DNA from: Pedobacter sp. Leaf250
GTDB taxonomy: Bacteria > Bacteroidota > Bacteroidia > Sphingobacteriales > Sphingobacteriaceae
DNA: 64,000 nt
Assembly: GCF_920984735.1 (NCBI RefSeq)
Contig: NZ_CAKLBU010000005.1
Span: 185,976-249,975, forward strand
Direction of reading: 5' to 3'
Position 1 is the stretch's first letter. Each line of letters starts with the position of its first letter. Below the pieces are notes generated by a model. That model did no database searches and was not told the DNA's origin. It saw nothing but the letters and a program-made list of their open reading frames with translations. The position numbers were made by a program, and so were the translations under genes. This document shows, piece after piece, positions 37,759 to 47,598 of the stretch.

Positions 37759-39446
37759 GTAATATCGATTGGTTAGTACTCATCTTTACTTTATTGGCTG
37801 TTGTGGCTTACGGCGTTTTCATTGGTCGCGGACAGAAAAGCAATGAATCTTACCTCAAGGCCGATAATCAAATGCCTTGGTACATTGTGCTTTTAGGCAT
37901 TATGGCCACGCAGGCAAGTGCAATTACATTTCTATCAGCTCCTGGTCAGGCCTATACCGATGGTATGCGCTTCGTTCAATATTATTTTGGTTTGCCATTG
38001 GCGATGATTGTAATCTGCATTACATTCATTCCTATCTTTCAACGATTGAATGTTTATACTGCTTACGAATACTTAGAGCAGCGATTTGATAAGAAAACCA
38101 GGGTGTTAACTTCTCTTTTGTTTCTCTTTTCCCGGGGATTATCAACCGGAATCAGCATTTATGCGCCAAGTATCATCCTATCAAGTGTTTTAAACTGGAA
38201 CATCTATTTAACCAACGTTTTAACAGGCGGAATTCTATTGATTTACACGTATGTTGGCGGGGCAAAAGCGATAGCACATACGCAAAAATTACAATTTTTG
38301 ATCATTTTAGGAACCATGGCGTTTGCAGGATATTTACTGGTTCAAAACATGCCTAATGGGGTAGGCTTTAGCGACGCACTGTATCTTGCAGGCAAATCAG
38401 GCAAATTAAATGTAATTACTACAGAATTCGATTGGAAAGATAAATACAATATATGGAGCGGGTTAATTGGCGGATTTTTTCTGGCACTCTCTTACTTCGG
38501 AACCGATCAAAGTCAGGTAGGGCGATACATTACCGCCAAAGATAATACAAACGCAAAAATGGGTTTGTTATTAAATGGTTTGGTTAAAATTCCAATGCAA
38601 TTTGCTATTCTTTTAATCGGAGCATTACTATTCGCATTTTTTTCGTTGAAACCTGCGCCAATCTATTTTAATGAACGATCTTATCAATATTTAAAAGAAA
38701 CACAACCACAACAAGCTGCGGTTTTTGAAGGAGAACATAAACTCTTGGAAGAAAAATTCAATGCTCAATCTAAAGCTATTCTTGAGCAAAAAGAAAGTCA
38801 TTCTGCAAGCTTGGAAACTTCAATTACAAATTTTAAAGAAACTCAAAAAGACGTTAAAAATTTGCATGCAAGGGTAGAAGAGGCCATCAATAAATCGAAT
38901 TTTAATGCAGAAAAAACTGATACCAATTACATTTTTTTGTACTTCGTAAAAAATACGCTGCCTGTTGGGATGATCGGGTTATTGTTCGCTGTGATTTTCT
39001 TAGCCAGTTGGGGTTCCATTTCAGCAGCTTTAAACTCGTTGGCTGCATGTTCATTAAAGGATGTTCATTTGATTTTCACTAAAAAGGAATTAGACGATAG
39101 TACAGAATTAAAATATAGCAGGCTTCATACATTGGGTTGGGGAATTTTCTCTATTGCTGTAGCCATGTTTGCCACGCAAATGGGTTCGCTTATTGAAGCT
39201 GTAAATGTTTTAGGCTCGCTTTTTTATGGTCCTATTCTGGGGATCTTCCTGGTGGCGTTCTACTTTAAAAAAATCAATGGGCCTATCGTTTTTATTTCAG
39301 CAATTTTATCAGAAATAGCCGTTATCGCCGTTTATGAATTTGATGTGGTGTCGTTCCTTTGGTTAAATGTAATTGGCGCTGCAGCAGTTATTATTTTTTC
39401 GACTTTGGGATTATTATTTTATCGTGCCAAAGCTTTAAATTCGTAA
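37755..39446 (+). CDS. Sodium:solute symporter (SSS family)
   Basis: A 563-residue membrane transporter with about 13 helices. Family motifs include GIMATQASAITFLSAPGQAYTDGMRFVQYYFGLPLAM and FGTDQSQVGRYITAKD. Residues about 324-391 form an inserted charged, coiled-coil-like loop (EGEHKLLEEKFNAQSKAILE...), longer than in most SSS proteins. The ATG at 37755 overlaps the preceding 34-residue frame by four bases. The solute is unknown; the upstream deacetylase suggests an amino sugar or conjugate. Confidence 0.9.
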   Translation: MSNIDWLVLIFTLLAVVAYGVFIGRGQKSNESYLKADNQMPWYIVLLGIMATQASAITFLSAPGQAYTDGMRFVQYYFGLPLAMIVICITFIPIFQRLNVYTAYEYLEQRFDKKTRVLTSLLFLFSRGLSTGISIYAPSIILSSVLNWNIYLTNVLTGGILLIYTYVGGAKAIAHTQKLQFLIILGTMAFAGYLLVQNMPNGVGFSDALYLAGKSGKLNVITTEFDWKDKYNIWSGLIGGFFLALSYFGTDQSQVGRYITAKDNTNAKMGLLLNGLVKIPMQFAILLIGALLFAFFSLKPAPIYFNERSYQYLKETQPQQAAVFEGEHKLLEEKFNAQSKAILEQKESHSASLETSITNFKETQKDVKNLHARVEEAINKSNFNAEKTDTNYIFLYFVKNTLPVGMIGLLFAVIFLASWGSISAALNSLAACSLKDVHLIFTKKELDDSTELKYSRLHTLGWGIFSIAVAMFATQMGSLIEAVNVLGSLFYGPILGIFLVAFYFKKINGPIVFISAILSEIAVIAVYEFDVVSFLWLNVIGAAAVIIFSTLGLLFYRAKALNS

Positions 39447-39485
39447 AATCAAAAACAACAAAAACAGATAAATAATATTACTACT

Positions 39486-40004
39486 ATGAAAACGATGATT
39501 AAATCAATCGCTTTGCTTTTTACCGCAATAACGATCTCAACAGGTGCAATTGCACAAGATGCTCAACCAAAACCGAGTCCTGCCGCTACGGTAACAGGAA
39601 AGGTTAAAAATGCAAACATCACCATTAATTACAGTAGTCCTGCGGTTAAAGGACGTAAAATTTGGGGTGGTTTAGAAGCTTACGATAAAGTATGGCGTGC
39701 TGGTGCAAATGAGGCAACGACTTTCGAAACAGATAAAGATATTATGGTACAAGGTAAATCACTTCCTGCAGGCAAATATAGTTTCTTTTTAATTCCTAAA
39801 GAAAGTGGTACCTGGACAGCTATTTTCAACAAAGAGCCAAAACAGTGGGGTGCATATAAATATGAAGAGGCTAAAGATGCTTTACGCGTTGATGTAAAAA
39901 CTAAAGCTTTAAAAGCTACTCAAGAACGTTTGGTTTACAAAATTACTAAAACTGGTTTCTCTTTAGATTGGGATAAAGTTTCTGTTCCGGTAATGATTAA
40001 ATAA
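39486..40004 (+). CDS. DUF2911 secreted protein
   Basis: A 172-residue protein with a signal peptide ([24 protein letters not shown]) and a DUF2911 beta-sandwich: [51 protein letters not shown] and [17 protein letters not shown]. This family is common in Bacteroidota and has no known activity. It is 39 bp after the symporter and is followed by a terminator. Confidence 0.88.
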   Translation: MKTMIKSIALLFTAITISTGAIAQDAQPKPSPAATVTGKVKNANITINYSSPAVKGRKIWGGLEAYDKVWRAGANEATTFETDKDIMVQGKSLPAGKYSFFLIPKESGTWTAIFNKEPKQWGAYKYEEAKDALRVDVKTKALKATQERLVYKITKTGFSLDWDKVSVPVMIK

Positions 40005-40025
40005 GCTGATCCTTAAAAGAAATAG

Positions 40026-40057
40026 AGCCATTTCGAAATCATCGGAATGGCTTTTTT
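40026..40057 (+). terminator. Terminator after DUF2911 gene
   Basis: AGCCATTTCGA pairs with TCGGAATGGCT (one G-T pair), followed by six T. Confidence 0.75.
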
Positions 40058-40144
40058 GTTGCTTGTAATTTGCTTTGTAAAGAAACTAAAACATAACAAT
40101 CACTTCATGTTAAAATGTTACTTTGGGCTAATTTTATCATCAAC

Positions 40145-42226
40145 ATGAAAATAAGTTTCAAAATAATAACATTACTACTTTTTGTTAAATTAAACGTTTT
40201 AGCACAATCTAAAATAGGATTAAATACAATAGGCAATAATAAGCCGGTTGATTTAGTGAATGTTTTTTTAGGTTCATCGGGAGATCATGGGCAAATGTCG
40301 CCTGCTGCTTCTTATCCTTTCAGTATGTTGAGCATTGGTCCGCAAACTTACCCAAAAACACACACTGGTTATGAATACTTAGCAAAGAAGTTTGAAGGTT
40401 TTACACACAACCGTTTTGAAGGTGTGGGCTGTCAGGGTTCTGGAGGAAATATCTTTGTAAAGCCTTTTTTAGGCGATGATCCTAAACAAACCGAATTGAT
40501 CAAATCTTCTGAAAAGGCAGGTCCTGGTTATTATGAAGTGGGTTTTGAAAATAAAATTAAAGTGAGCTTTTCGGTTTTAGGTAATGCCGGAAGACATGTT
40601 TATCAATTTCCAAAAGGGAAAAAAGGTGTTTATTTGGATTTGGGTTATGCCTTCAATGGCGCTTTCGTTGCAGAGGAGCATGTGATCAATCAAAATTCAA
40701 TTTCTGGATGGATTGAATCCAAAACCACTTGCGGCGTAGGTAAATATAGAATTTACTACCATTTGATTGTAACTGGCAATGTAAAATGGACGGAAATTTC
40801 AGATCATAAACTGATTGTTAAATTAAATGAGAAATCAACCTTCGCTGAAATAAATGTTGCATTGTCTTCTGTAAGTATGCAAGCAGCTGAGTTGGCAATA
40901 AATAATAAAACATTTGCTGAAATAAAATCGCAAAGCATTGCCGATTGGAATGCTAATTTATCCAAAATTGAATTGAAGGGAGATTTGAAAGATGCTAAGT
41001 TATTTTATTCGCTTCTATACCGAACCATGCAGTCGCCTTATGTCATTTCAGATCAGGATGGGCAATACCGAAACACTAAGGGAGAACTGCAAAAGGACAA
41101 ACAAATCCGCTATAACGGCTGGGCCATTTGGGATAATTACCGCACACAACTGCCTTTACTTTCAATCATTATGCCTGATCGTTACGCTGGAATGGTTACA
41201 TCTATTGCTGATTTATACAACTCGGGTAAAAAAGATTACGCAGGACAAAAAGAGCCCTCAAACACTGTCAGGTCAGAGCATGCCATTGTGGTATTACTCG
41301 ATGCCTATCGCAAAGGTTATCCTGTCGACTTTGCAAAAATTGCCGATTCTTTAGAAAAGGAAGTCAAAGGCTTGGATTACAAATCGCCAGATAAAGCACT
41401 CGAATCAAGCTATGATAATTGGGCAATGGCCGAGATTTTCAAGATCTTGAAAAATCCACAGAGAACCGAGTTTTATAAAGCCAAAGCGCTGGAGTACAAA
41501 AAATACTGGAACAAAGACTTTAAAGATTTGAGCAAACGTGATGTAGATCAAATGCAGGCCCGTGGCTTATATCAGGGTACCATTTGGCAATACCGCTGGT
41601 TTGTTCCTTATGATTTTAAAGGCTTAATGGAATTGGATGGGGGAGAAGAATCTTATCTGGCCAAGCTGGATGAATTTTTTTCCCGTGATTTATATAACCA
41701 TGCAAACGAACCGGATTTACAAGTACCGTTAATGTATAATGTAACCAAGCAAGGTTATAAATCTCAATACTGGATGCATCAATTGGCTGCTGATACCGTA
41801 ATCCAAAATTATTTTAATGATAATAGCAGAGGCATTGGAAGTTACATCGGTAAAATTTATCGCAATCAACCAGATGCTTATTTGCGCACCATGGATGATG
41901 ATGCAGGTGCCATGAGTGCCTGGTACATTTTTACTGCCAGTGGTTTTTCTCCTGCTTGCGTGGGCTGGCCGGTTTACTTCTTAAATGTACCGTTATTTTC
42001 ATCTATAACTTACAAGTTATCAAAGGGAAAAACTTTTAAAGTGGAGGTAGAAAATTTCGACTTAAGGAACAAATATATCAAGCAGGTATTCTTGAACGGA
42101 AAATCGCTCAATAAAAATTATATCACACAAGAAGATATCAATGCTGGAGGCGTCCTCAAAATCGTTGCTTCATCAATTCCTGTAAAAATTTCGACTACAG
42201 AAAATTGGATTTCAACTATTGAATAG
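40145..42226 (+). CDS. GH92-type glycosidase
   Basis: A 693-residue secreted protein from the ATG at 40145 (MKISFKIITLLLFVKLNVLAQ). It has an N-terminal beta-sandwich (VFLGSSGDHGQMSPAASYPFSM, FTHNRFEGVGCQGSGGN) and an (alpha/alpha)6 domain with WAIWDNYRTQLPLL, NHANEPDLQVPLMYN and MDDDAGAMSAWYIFTASGF, the GH92 catalytic core. Known GH92 enzymes are calcium-dependent alpha-mannosidases. Here the usual GNEPS-like acid segment reads ANEPD, which some family members share, so specificity may differ. It stands alone. Confidence 0.85.
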   Translation: MKISFKIITLLLFVKLNVLAQSKIGLNTIGNNKPVDLVNVFLGSSGDHGQMSPAASYPFSMLSIGPQTYPKTHTGYEYLAKKFEGFTHNRFEGVGCQGSGGNIFVKPFLGDDPKQTELIKSSEKAGPGYYEVGFENKIKVSFSVLGNAGRHVYQFPKGKKGVYLDLGYAFNGAFVAEEHVINQNSISGWIESKTTCGVGKYRIYYHLIVTGNVKWTEISDHKLIVKLNEKSTFAEINVALSSVSMQAAELAINNKTFAEIKSQSIADWNANLSKIELKGDLKDAKLFYSLLYRTMQSPYVISDQDGQYRNTKGELQKDKQIRYNGWAIWDNYRTQLPLLSIIMPDRYAGMVTSIADLYNSGKKDYAGQKEPSNTVRSEHAIVVLLDAYRKGYPVDFAKIADSLEKEVKGLDYKSPDKALESSYDNWAMAEIFKILKNPQRTEFYKAKALEYKKYWNKDFKDLSKRDVDQMQARGLYQGTIWQYRWFVPYDFKGLMELDGGEESYLAKLDEFFSRDLYNHANEPDLQVPLMYNVTKQGYKSQYWMHQLAADTVIQNYFNDNSRGIGSYIGKIYRNQPDAYLRTMDDDAGAMSAWYIFTASGFSPACVGWPVYFLNVPLFSSITYKLSKGKTFKVEVENFDLRNKYIKQVFLNGKSLNKNYITQEDINAGGVLKIVASSIPVKISTTENWISTIE

Positions 42227-42324
42227 ATCTTGCATGGATTAACGAATGTAAAACTTTAATTTTTTGCTTAGTTGAGAAAACAAAACGATAAAATGCATGT
42301 TTTTCAAGTATAAAAAGATATGAC

Positions 42325-42516
42325 ATGGCACCTTTAAAATTGAGCGAAGAACAAAATGCTACATTAAGCAACAAAAACACAATAGAACAAGAAAATGATC
42401 AGGCACTAGAAATGCATCCTGAAGCGTATAAAGTAAAAGGACCTTCTCCTGAAAAAATGAACACCGTATCTGCATCTTTAAGATCTTATGCACACGGCCT
42501 ATACGGTCTTCTATAA
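42325..42516 (+). CDS. Small hypothetical protein
   Basis: A 63-residue hydrophilic protein with an acidic, Asn/Gln/Glu-rich first half and an end reading SASLRSYAHGLYGLL. No membrane segment and no recognised family. It has a clear ATG and is followed within 20 bp by a good terminator, which supports it as a real short transcript. Confidence 0.6.
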   Translation: MAPLKLSEEQNATLSNKNTIEQENDQALEMHPEAYKVKGPSPEKMNTVSASLRSYAHGLYGLL

Positions 42517-42534
42517 TATCTATCTATAAAAACT

Positions 42535-42569
42535 AAAAGTCCTACTTGTAAAAAAGTGGGACTTTTTTT
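42535..42569 (+). terminator. Terminator after small hypothetical gene
   Basis: AAAAGTCCTACTT pairs with AAGTGGGACTTTT (one G-T pair) and runs into seven T. Confidence 0.8.
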
Positions 42570-42998
42570 GTTGAAGAACCCCTCTTTACTAAATAATCAT
42601 TCCCGCATCTTCTAAAATCTTATTGAGCATCAGTGATTTTGCTATGCAGCTTAATTTATCTGAAATCACCTATTTAGAGATATTCTCTGCTGATTTTCGT
42701 ATTTATTATTTGCTTAGGTAATCATTGTAGCAATAATTTTTTTTTCCAAAAGGATCACTTCGGATTAAGATAATATGCAGAGTTATCACTTAAAAATTTT
42801 ATAGGAGAATGAGGTTGAGAAAAAATGATGTATTCATAGATTTTACAACACAACCCTATGCTATATTTTTGACGAAATCAGCTGAAATTATAAAAATAAT
42901 CGATCATTAGTCATTATGTGTCGATAAAATTCATAAAATCTTCAAAATTATAGTAGATATTTGTTAGTACTCTTATATCCCGAGAGGCTATCCCTATT
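42570..42998. other. Gene-free AT-rich stretch
   Basis: No coding region or structured element could be supported on either strand. It presumably holds the promoter of the zinc-ribbon gene at 42999. Confidence 0.4.
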
Positions 42999-43184
42999 AT
43001 GATTAAAGAATTACAGGCGCTTAAAGTGAGCACATGCCCACCATGCCCAAAATGCAGGAACCACGAAACCTACCGCATCCCGAGAACTTATTTATTTAGA
43101 AATATTTTGAATTTTATTCATGTAAAACGCTATCAATGCGATAGATGTTTTAATAGATTTCACGCCATCTATGGAGGGAAATAA
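42999..43184 (+). CDS. Small zinc-ribbon-like protein
   Basis: A 61-residue basic protein with two CxxC pairs, CPKC (in STCPPCPKCRNHETYRIPR) and CDRC (in KRYQCDRCFNRFHAIYGGK), spaced about 30 residues apart, as in a zinc ribbon. Zinc binding is inferred. No family name is known to me; similar ribbons occur in DNA-binding proteins and transposase N-termini, but no transposase remains here. Confidence 0.6.
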   Translation: MIKELQALKVSTCPPCPKCRNHETYRIPRTYLFRNILNFIHVKRYQCDRCFNRFHAIYGGK

Positions 43185-43325
43185 ATTATTTTAAGGGATC
43201 TGCAAATCTTTTGATAACTGCCAGACCTTGAACTTACATAATACATCCACTATTGTAATTTATTAAGTGTTAAAGTATGTTTTGGAAAAGAAAAAACTTA
43301 TAACTTCTATATCATTAATGGTGTG

Positions 43326-46300
43326 TTAAATGGGTAAGCTAAAATAAAAAGTTGATCCCTGATTAATTTCACTTTCTAGCCAAATTTTACCGTGATGCCT
43401 TTCAATAATTTCAGCACAAAGGTATAAACCAATTCCAAAACCTGATACTGTTTGCGGTTGGTTCAATACCCGGTAATAACGTTCAAATAGTTGATGCTGA
43501 TCTTCAGGCATGATACCAATGCCTTCATCACGAACCAATACAATGGCCGATTGATTATCAATATGACAGGAAATTTCTATGGTGCTACCAATTGGAGAAT
43601 ATTTAACTGCATTGGATATAAAATTATTGATTACTTGTCCAATCTTTTCCCTATCGGCATTTACATAAATTTGTACTGTTTTAAAAACAAATTGATGGCT
43701 GTTAACCACCACATTAAACTCTTCTTCAATCTCATTTAATAAAAGAGATAGGTCAAAATTTTCTGCTTCAATATGAATTTTTCCTGATTCTAATCGGGAA
43801 ACATTTAAAAAGCTATTGATCATGTTAACCATCTTTTTCGATTGATTATTGGCTTTTTCCAAAACACTTAAAGCAAATCCATCATCATTCTTACTGGCTT
43901 TACTTTGCAAAAGTTGAATATATGCAGTTAAAGAGGTTAGCGGTGTTTTCAACTCATGACTCACCATGCCAATAAAATCATTTTTACGCTGCTCATCAGC
44001 TTTAACCTCTGTAATATCCGAAACAATGCTCACCATTTTAATGGCCTGGCCATCGTTATTGTATCGGGCTTTTCCGTGTGCGCTTACCCAATGGATAGAT
44101 CCATCTGGCCAGCTTACTTCATATTCTGCCTGGTAAACCGTATTGTTTTTAATGGCTTCATCCATTAATGTTTTTATACTTTCCCTATGTGGAGGAAGCA
44201 TGACTTCAAAAAGGTCATTATAAGTAAACTTTTTGTCAAGCGGCCATCCAAAACAAGCTTTAAAACGGTCATTACAAATCATGCTTCCTGTAGAAATATC
44301 AACTTCTGTCGAACCTAATGAACCGGCCTCAATGGCAATGTTTAAACGGGTATTAATTTCAATTACTTCTTTTTTTGCATTTACCTGTTCTGTAACTTCT
44401 GTAACTACCTGTAAAATGCTATCAGTGATTTCAGCGTTTCCTTTTACAGGTTGATAAATGAAGTTAAAATATCGTTCTTCGGGTATTCCATTTTTTAAAA
44501 TGTATACTTTGTTCTCTATTCCATAATAAGGTTGGTTTGTTGCCAATACATTCTTTAAAATATCAATAAAGGGTTGGTTGGCTAATTCCGGAAGTACCTC
44601 AATAAATTTTTTACCATCAACGGGTTCTGTTTTACCCCAAATTTCCAGCATTTTTCTATTGGCACTATCAATAATAAGCTCGTCAGTTTTAAAAACATTG
44701 ATGGCTACCGGAGCCTGTTGAATCAAAAAACGGAATTTTTGCTCACTTTGAGCCAAATTTTCGAGTAGCATGGCCATCTTTTGTGTTGATGTCACTTGCT
44801 CTGTTACATCCAATAGAACACCACTTAAACGAATGGCAACATTTTGCCTATTAAAAAGTGCTTTACCTTTTGCCCTTACAATGCGGCCTTCATTTGAATT
44901 AGATAATTGAATGGTGTAAGTAATATCGTAATGCCCGCCATACTCAGGATTTAAAGCTTTTTGAATAGCAAGAATAACCTTGTCTCTATCCATGTCATGA
45001 ATAACATCGGTTGCTTTATTAAGTTCTATTTCATCATCTGGTTGTAATCCAAACCAGGTCTTGGTTAAATTATTTCCCGTAAATCGACCCGTGGAAGGAT
45101 CAAGGTCGAAAGTGCCTAATCCTGCGGCATCAATGGCAAGCTCGAGCTCATCCTGACTAATCCTTAATTTTTCATATAGAGAAGACAACTCCAGATTAAA
45201 CCTGGCCTGTTCTTCGTTTGAAGCAGATAGCTCTTCATTTATCGCAACCATTTCTTCGTTGATGGTTGCCAATTCTTCGTTTAATTCTTGTTTTTCTTGC
45301 GCTGCAATTTCAAGCGCTTGCTTAGCCAATACTACATCAGTGACATCAGCGGCAGTATTCATTACGCCATATATTTCACCAGCTTCATTTTTTAATGCAG
45401 TAAAAATATAATTGAAATAGAAAATTCTCGGTACCCCATTTACCACTAATTTTAAACGTTGATTTCGGGCTTCAAAAAAAACACCTGTAGTAAATACCTG
45501 ATCGAGCTGCTCGAAAATGGCTTGATTATCCAGCTCTGGAAGAATGTCTGCATAACGCTTTCCTATTACATCATCGCCTTTTCCCCACACCCCAATAATT
45601 GAAGCATTGGCAAATGTAATAACCATTTCTTTGCCTGTATAAACACCAATAGGAAAAGGTGCATTTTCAATGATACTTCTGGTGCGGTACTCACTTTCTG
45701 CTAAGCTTGTTAAGGTTTTTTCTAATTTTGAAGTGCTTTCATAAAGCAACTGATTGCTTTGAGTAAGTTCTTCATTTGTGGCCGCCAATTCCTCATTTGC
45801 TGCCAAAATTTCTTCATTGGAAGCCTCTAATTCCTGATTTAAATAAGCGATGGTTTTAATTCGCTCCGCTACCCTTTGTTCCAGTGCCTCATTAAGGGTT
45901 TGAAAATTTTCTTTGCTCTGCTGAAGTGCTTCATTCGTACTGCTCAACTCTTCCATCGAACTAGCAAGTTTTTCATTTATGGCCGCCAGTTCGATATTAA
46001 TCTCTTGCTCATGTGCCAAAGCCTGCTCTTTTGCTTCGCTTTCAATTGCTATATCTCTGGCACTATTTAGTTCGGTAACATCGCTAGTGGTATGTAATAT
46101 ATAATCAGTTTCCCCCACTTCATTTTTAATGGCTTGGTATATAAAGTCGAAATAAAAAACCTTCAATTCTCCATCTACGAAAAGTTCAGCTGGTGTGTTT
46201 TTACTTTCGTAAGTTTGGCCGCTTTTCCATACCTCTTGTAATATGCCAATAAACGGTTGACCTACAATTTCAGGTAATGCCTGAGAAATAGTTTTACCAA

Positions 46301-46454
46301 TAACTGATTGGTCTTTTCCCCACAATGCAATCATGGCGTCATTCGCAAAATGAATATAAATATCCTCACCCGAATATATGGCGATAGCGTTTGGCGCTTG
46401 AGCAAGGATGTTTATAATCTTCGTATCAGTAAACCGTGTAGGCAAAGGATTCAT
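43326..46454 (-). CDS. Soluble five-PAS histidine kinase
   Basis: A 1042-residue kinase without a signal peptide or membrane helix. PAS domains lie at about 15-130, 255-375, 432-552, 570-690 and 700-815; the first, second and fourth share the pattern F-x-N-A-x-x-x-x-W-G-K. Coiled coils rich in NEEL/TNEEL repeats (about 140-250 and 380-432) link them. HisKA has H833 in IGMVSHELKTPLTSL and HATPase has NAVKYSPIGS, DEGIGI and GFGIGLYLCAEI. There is no receiver domain and no regulator next to it, so it is an orphan. Signals are probably cytosolic small molecules or redox. Confidence 0.92.
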   Translation of the reverse strand: MNPLPTRFTDTKIINILAQAPNAIAIYSGEDIYIHFANDAMIALWGKDQSVIGKTISQALPEIVGQPFIGILQEVWKSGQTYESKNTPAELFVDGELKVFYFDFIYQAIKNEVGETDYILHTTSDVTELNSARDIAIESEAKEQALAHEQEINIELAAINEKLASSMEELSSTNEALQQSKENFQTLNEALEQRVAERIKTIAYLNQELEASNEEILAANEELAATNEELTQSNQLLYESTSKLEKTLTSLAESEYRTRSIIENAPFPIGVYTGKEMVITFANASIIGVWGKGDDVIGKRYADILPELDNQAIFEQLDQVFTTGVFFEARNQRLKLVVNGVPRIFYFNYIFTALKNEAGEIYGVMNTAADVTDVVLAKQALEIAAQEKQELNEELATINEEMVAINEELSASNEEQARFNLELSSLYEKLRISQDELELAIDAAGLGTFDLDPSTGRFTGNNLTKTWFGLQPDDEIELNKATDVIHDMDRDKVILAIQKALNPEYGGHYDITYTIQLSNSNEGRIVRAKGKALFNRQNVAIRLSGVLLDVTEQVTSTQKMAMLLENLAQSEQKFRFLIQQAPVAINVFKTDELIIDSANRKMLEIWGKTEPVDGKKFIEVLPELANQPFIDILKNVLATNQPYYGIENKVYILKNGIPEERYFNFIYQPVKGNAEITDSILQVVTEVTEQVNAKKEVIEINTRLNIAIEAGSLGSTEVDISTGSMICNDRFKACFGWPLDKKFTYNDLFEVMLPPHRESIKTLMDEAIKNNTVYQAEYEVSWPDGSIHWVSAHGKARYNNDGQAIKMVSIVSDITEVKADEQRKNDFIGMVSHELKTPLTSLTAYIQLLQSKASKNDDGFALSVLEKANNQSKKMVNMINSFLNVSRLESGKIHIEAENFDLSLLLNEIEEEFNVVVNSHQFVFKTVQIYVNADREKIGQVINNFISNAVKYSPIGSTIEISCHIDNQSAIVLVRDEGIGIMPEDQHQLFERYYRVLNQPQTVSGFGIGLYLCAEIIERHHGKIWLESEINQGSTFYFSLPI

Positions 46455-46680
46455 TAACGTTTCTTTTTGAGGTCAAATAAAATGGTATGAAGATTATAAT
46501 TAACGGTAAAGCGTTAATTTGGTTTGATAATTTTCAAGATTTTTTCGATATATTAAGTTTTGCTGGGTTCTTGAGTGAGAGAACTTCACTAGTAATCAAG
46601 GTGAGTGAAGTGGGAGTCTTGCCAATATTTTTGAATCATATAAACATTTAGGTATAGTTATTATTATGTATCCCAAATTG
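46455..46680. other. Upstream region of five-PAS kinase
   Basis: No gene seen. The region should carry the minus-strand kinase promoter. Confidence 0.35.
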
Positions 46681-46730
46681 TTAGTTATCTGATGAATATT
46701 TGCAAAAAGCAATATTCATCAGATAACTAA
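46681..46730. repeat. Perfect 20-bp inverted repeat
   Basis: Arms 46681-46700 and 46711-46730 are perfectly complementary around a 10-nt loop; a further CAAAT/ATTTG pair flanks them. There is no T-tract directly after. It may be an RNA hairpin or a protein-binding palindrome; a plus-strand TAAATTTG -7 box overlaps its right end. Confidence 0.9.
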
Positions 46731-46740
46731 ATTTGTATAA

Positions 46741-46863
46741 TTTGCGGGGTGTGATTTAATATTCATGTAATTCATTTCGCAATTTAACACAATGCCGATG
46801 CTATAGTAAGGTAATAAAGCGTTAACAGATGAAAGCTGTCCCGAAAGGGATGGCTTTTTTTTT
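46741..46863 (+). ncRNA. Candidate small RNA with own terminator
   Basis: TAAATTTG at 46728-46735 fits a -7 box, giving a start near 46741. A terminator hairpin with a GAAA loop at 46843-46846 (AAAGCTGTCCC with GGGATGGCTTT) followed by nine T ends it at about 46863. Between them lies no usable reading frame, so the unit would make an RNA of roughly 120 nt. Expression is not shown by sequence alone. Confidence 0.45.
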
Positions 46864-47142
46864 GGTTTATACAGTTGTAAGTACTCAGAAACTTCTTCAG
46901 TCTCATCAAAGAAAAAACCAGTAAGATCCTTCTATATACCGCCTGATTGACTACAGGAAGTTAGACATAAGGATTAACGTAAATTGGTACACTTAAAAAT
47001 CGATTTACGAAGTTATCATAGTTTGGTTGCGGAAAACTTTGTCAGTCTGTACAGTTTTTAAAAGTGATCAACACAACTACTCTAATAATTTGTTGTATAG
47101 GAGAAGAATTCAGGGGTATTTTTTACTACAACAATTTACATT
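46864..47142. other. Upstream region of Nudix gene
   Basis: No coding or structured element is evident apart from the presumed promoter of the Nudix gene. Confidence 0.35.
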
Positions 47143-47598
47143 ATGAGGGTTAGCGCAGGAATATTACTTTACAGGAAAAGTATTTCAGGAATTGAATTTT
47201 TTTTAATACATCCTGGTGGACCAATTTTCGCCAAAAAAGATTTTGGTGTTTGGTCTGTTCCCAAAGGAGAATTTGAGCCAGATGAGGCCCCGTTACATGC
47301 AGCAATAAGAGAATTTGAGGAAGAAGTTGGAACAAAAATTGATGGCGAATTTTTGGAATTAACACCAATTGTACAAAAAGGAGGGAAAAAGGTATTGTGT
47401 TGGGCAGTTGAAGGCGATTTAGATCCTACGACTTTAGTAAGCAATACTTTCGAAATGGAATGGCCACCAAAAACTGGTAAAAAGCAGCACTTTGTCGAAG
47501 TGGATCGAGGCGAATGGTTTAACTATGAAAATGCCTGTAAGGCCATTAAAGACCGGCAAATTCCGCTGTTGGATGAACTTTTAGCCAAACTCAATTAA
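47143..47598 (+). CDS. Nudix hydrolase
   Basis: A 151-residue cytosolic hydrolase of nucleoside-diphosphate-linked compounds. The Nudix box begins at G42 (GEFEPDEAPLHAAIREFEEEVG), with E48 and R56-E57-F-E-E60-E61 in the right positions. SAGILLYRKS at the N-terminus and the HPGGPIFAKKDFGVWSVPKGE run resemble the diadenosine polyphosphate/dNTP group. Its stop overlaps that of the convergent alkC-like gene. Confidence 0.92.
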   Translation: MRVSAGILLYRKSISGIEFFLIHPGGPIFAKKDFGVWSVPKGEFEPDEAPLHAAIREFEEEVGTKIDGEFLELTPIVQKGGKKVLCWAVEGDLDPTTLVSNTFEMEWPPKTGKKQHFVEVDRGEWFNYENACKAIKDRQIPLLDELLAKLN

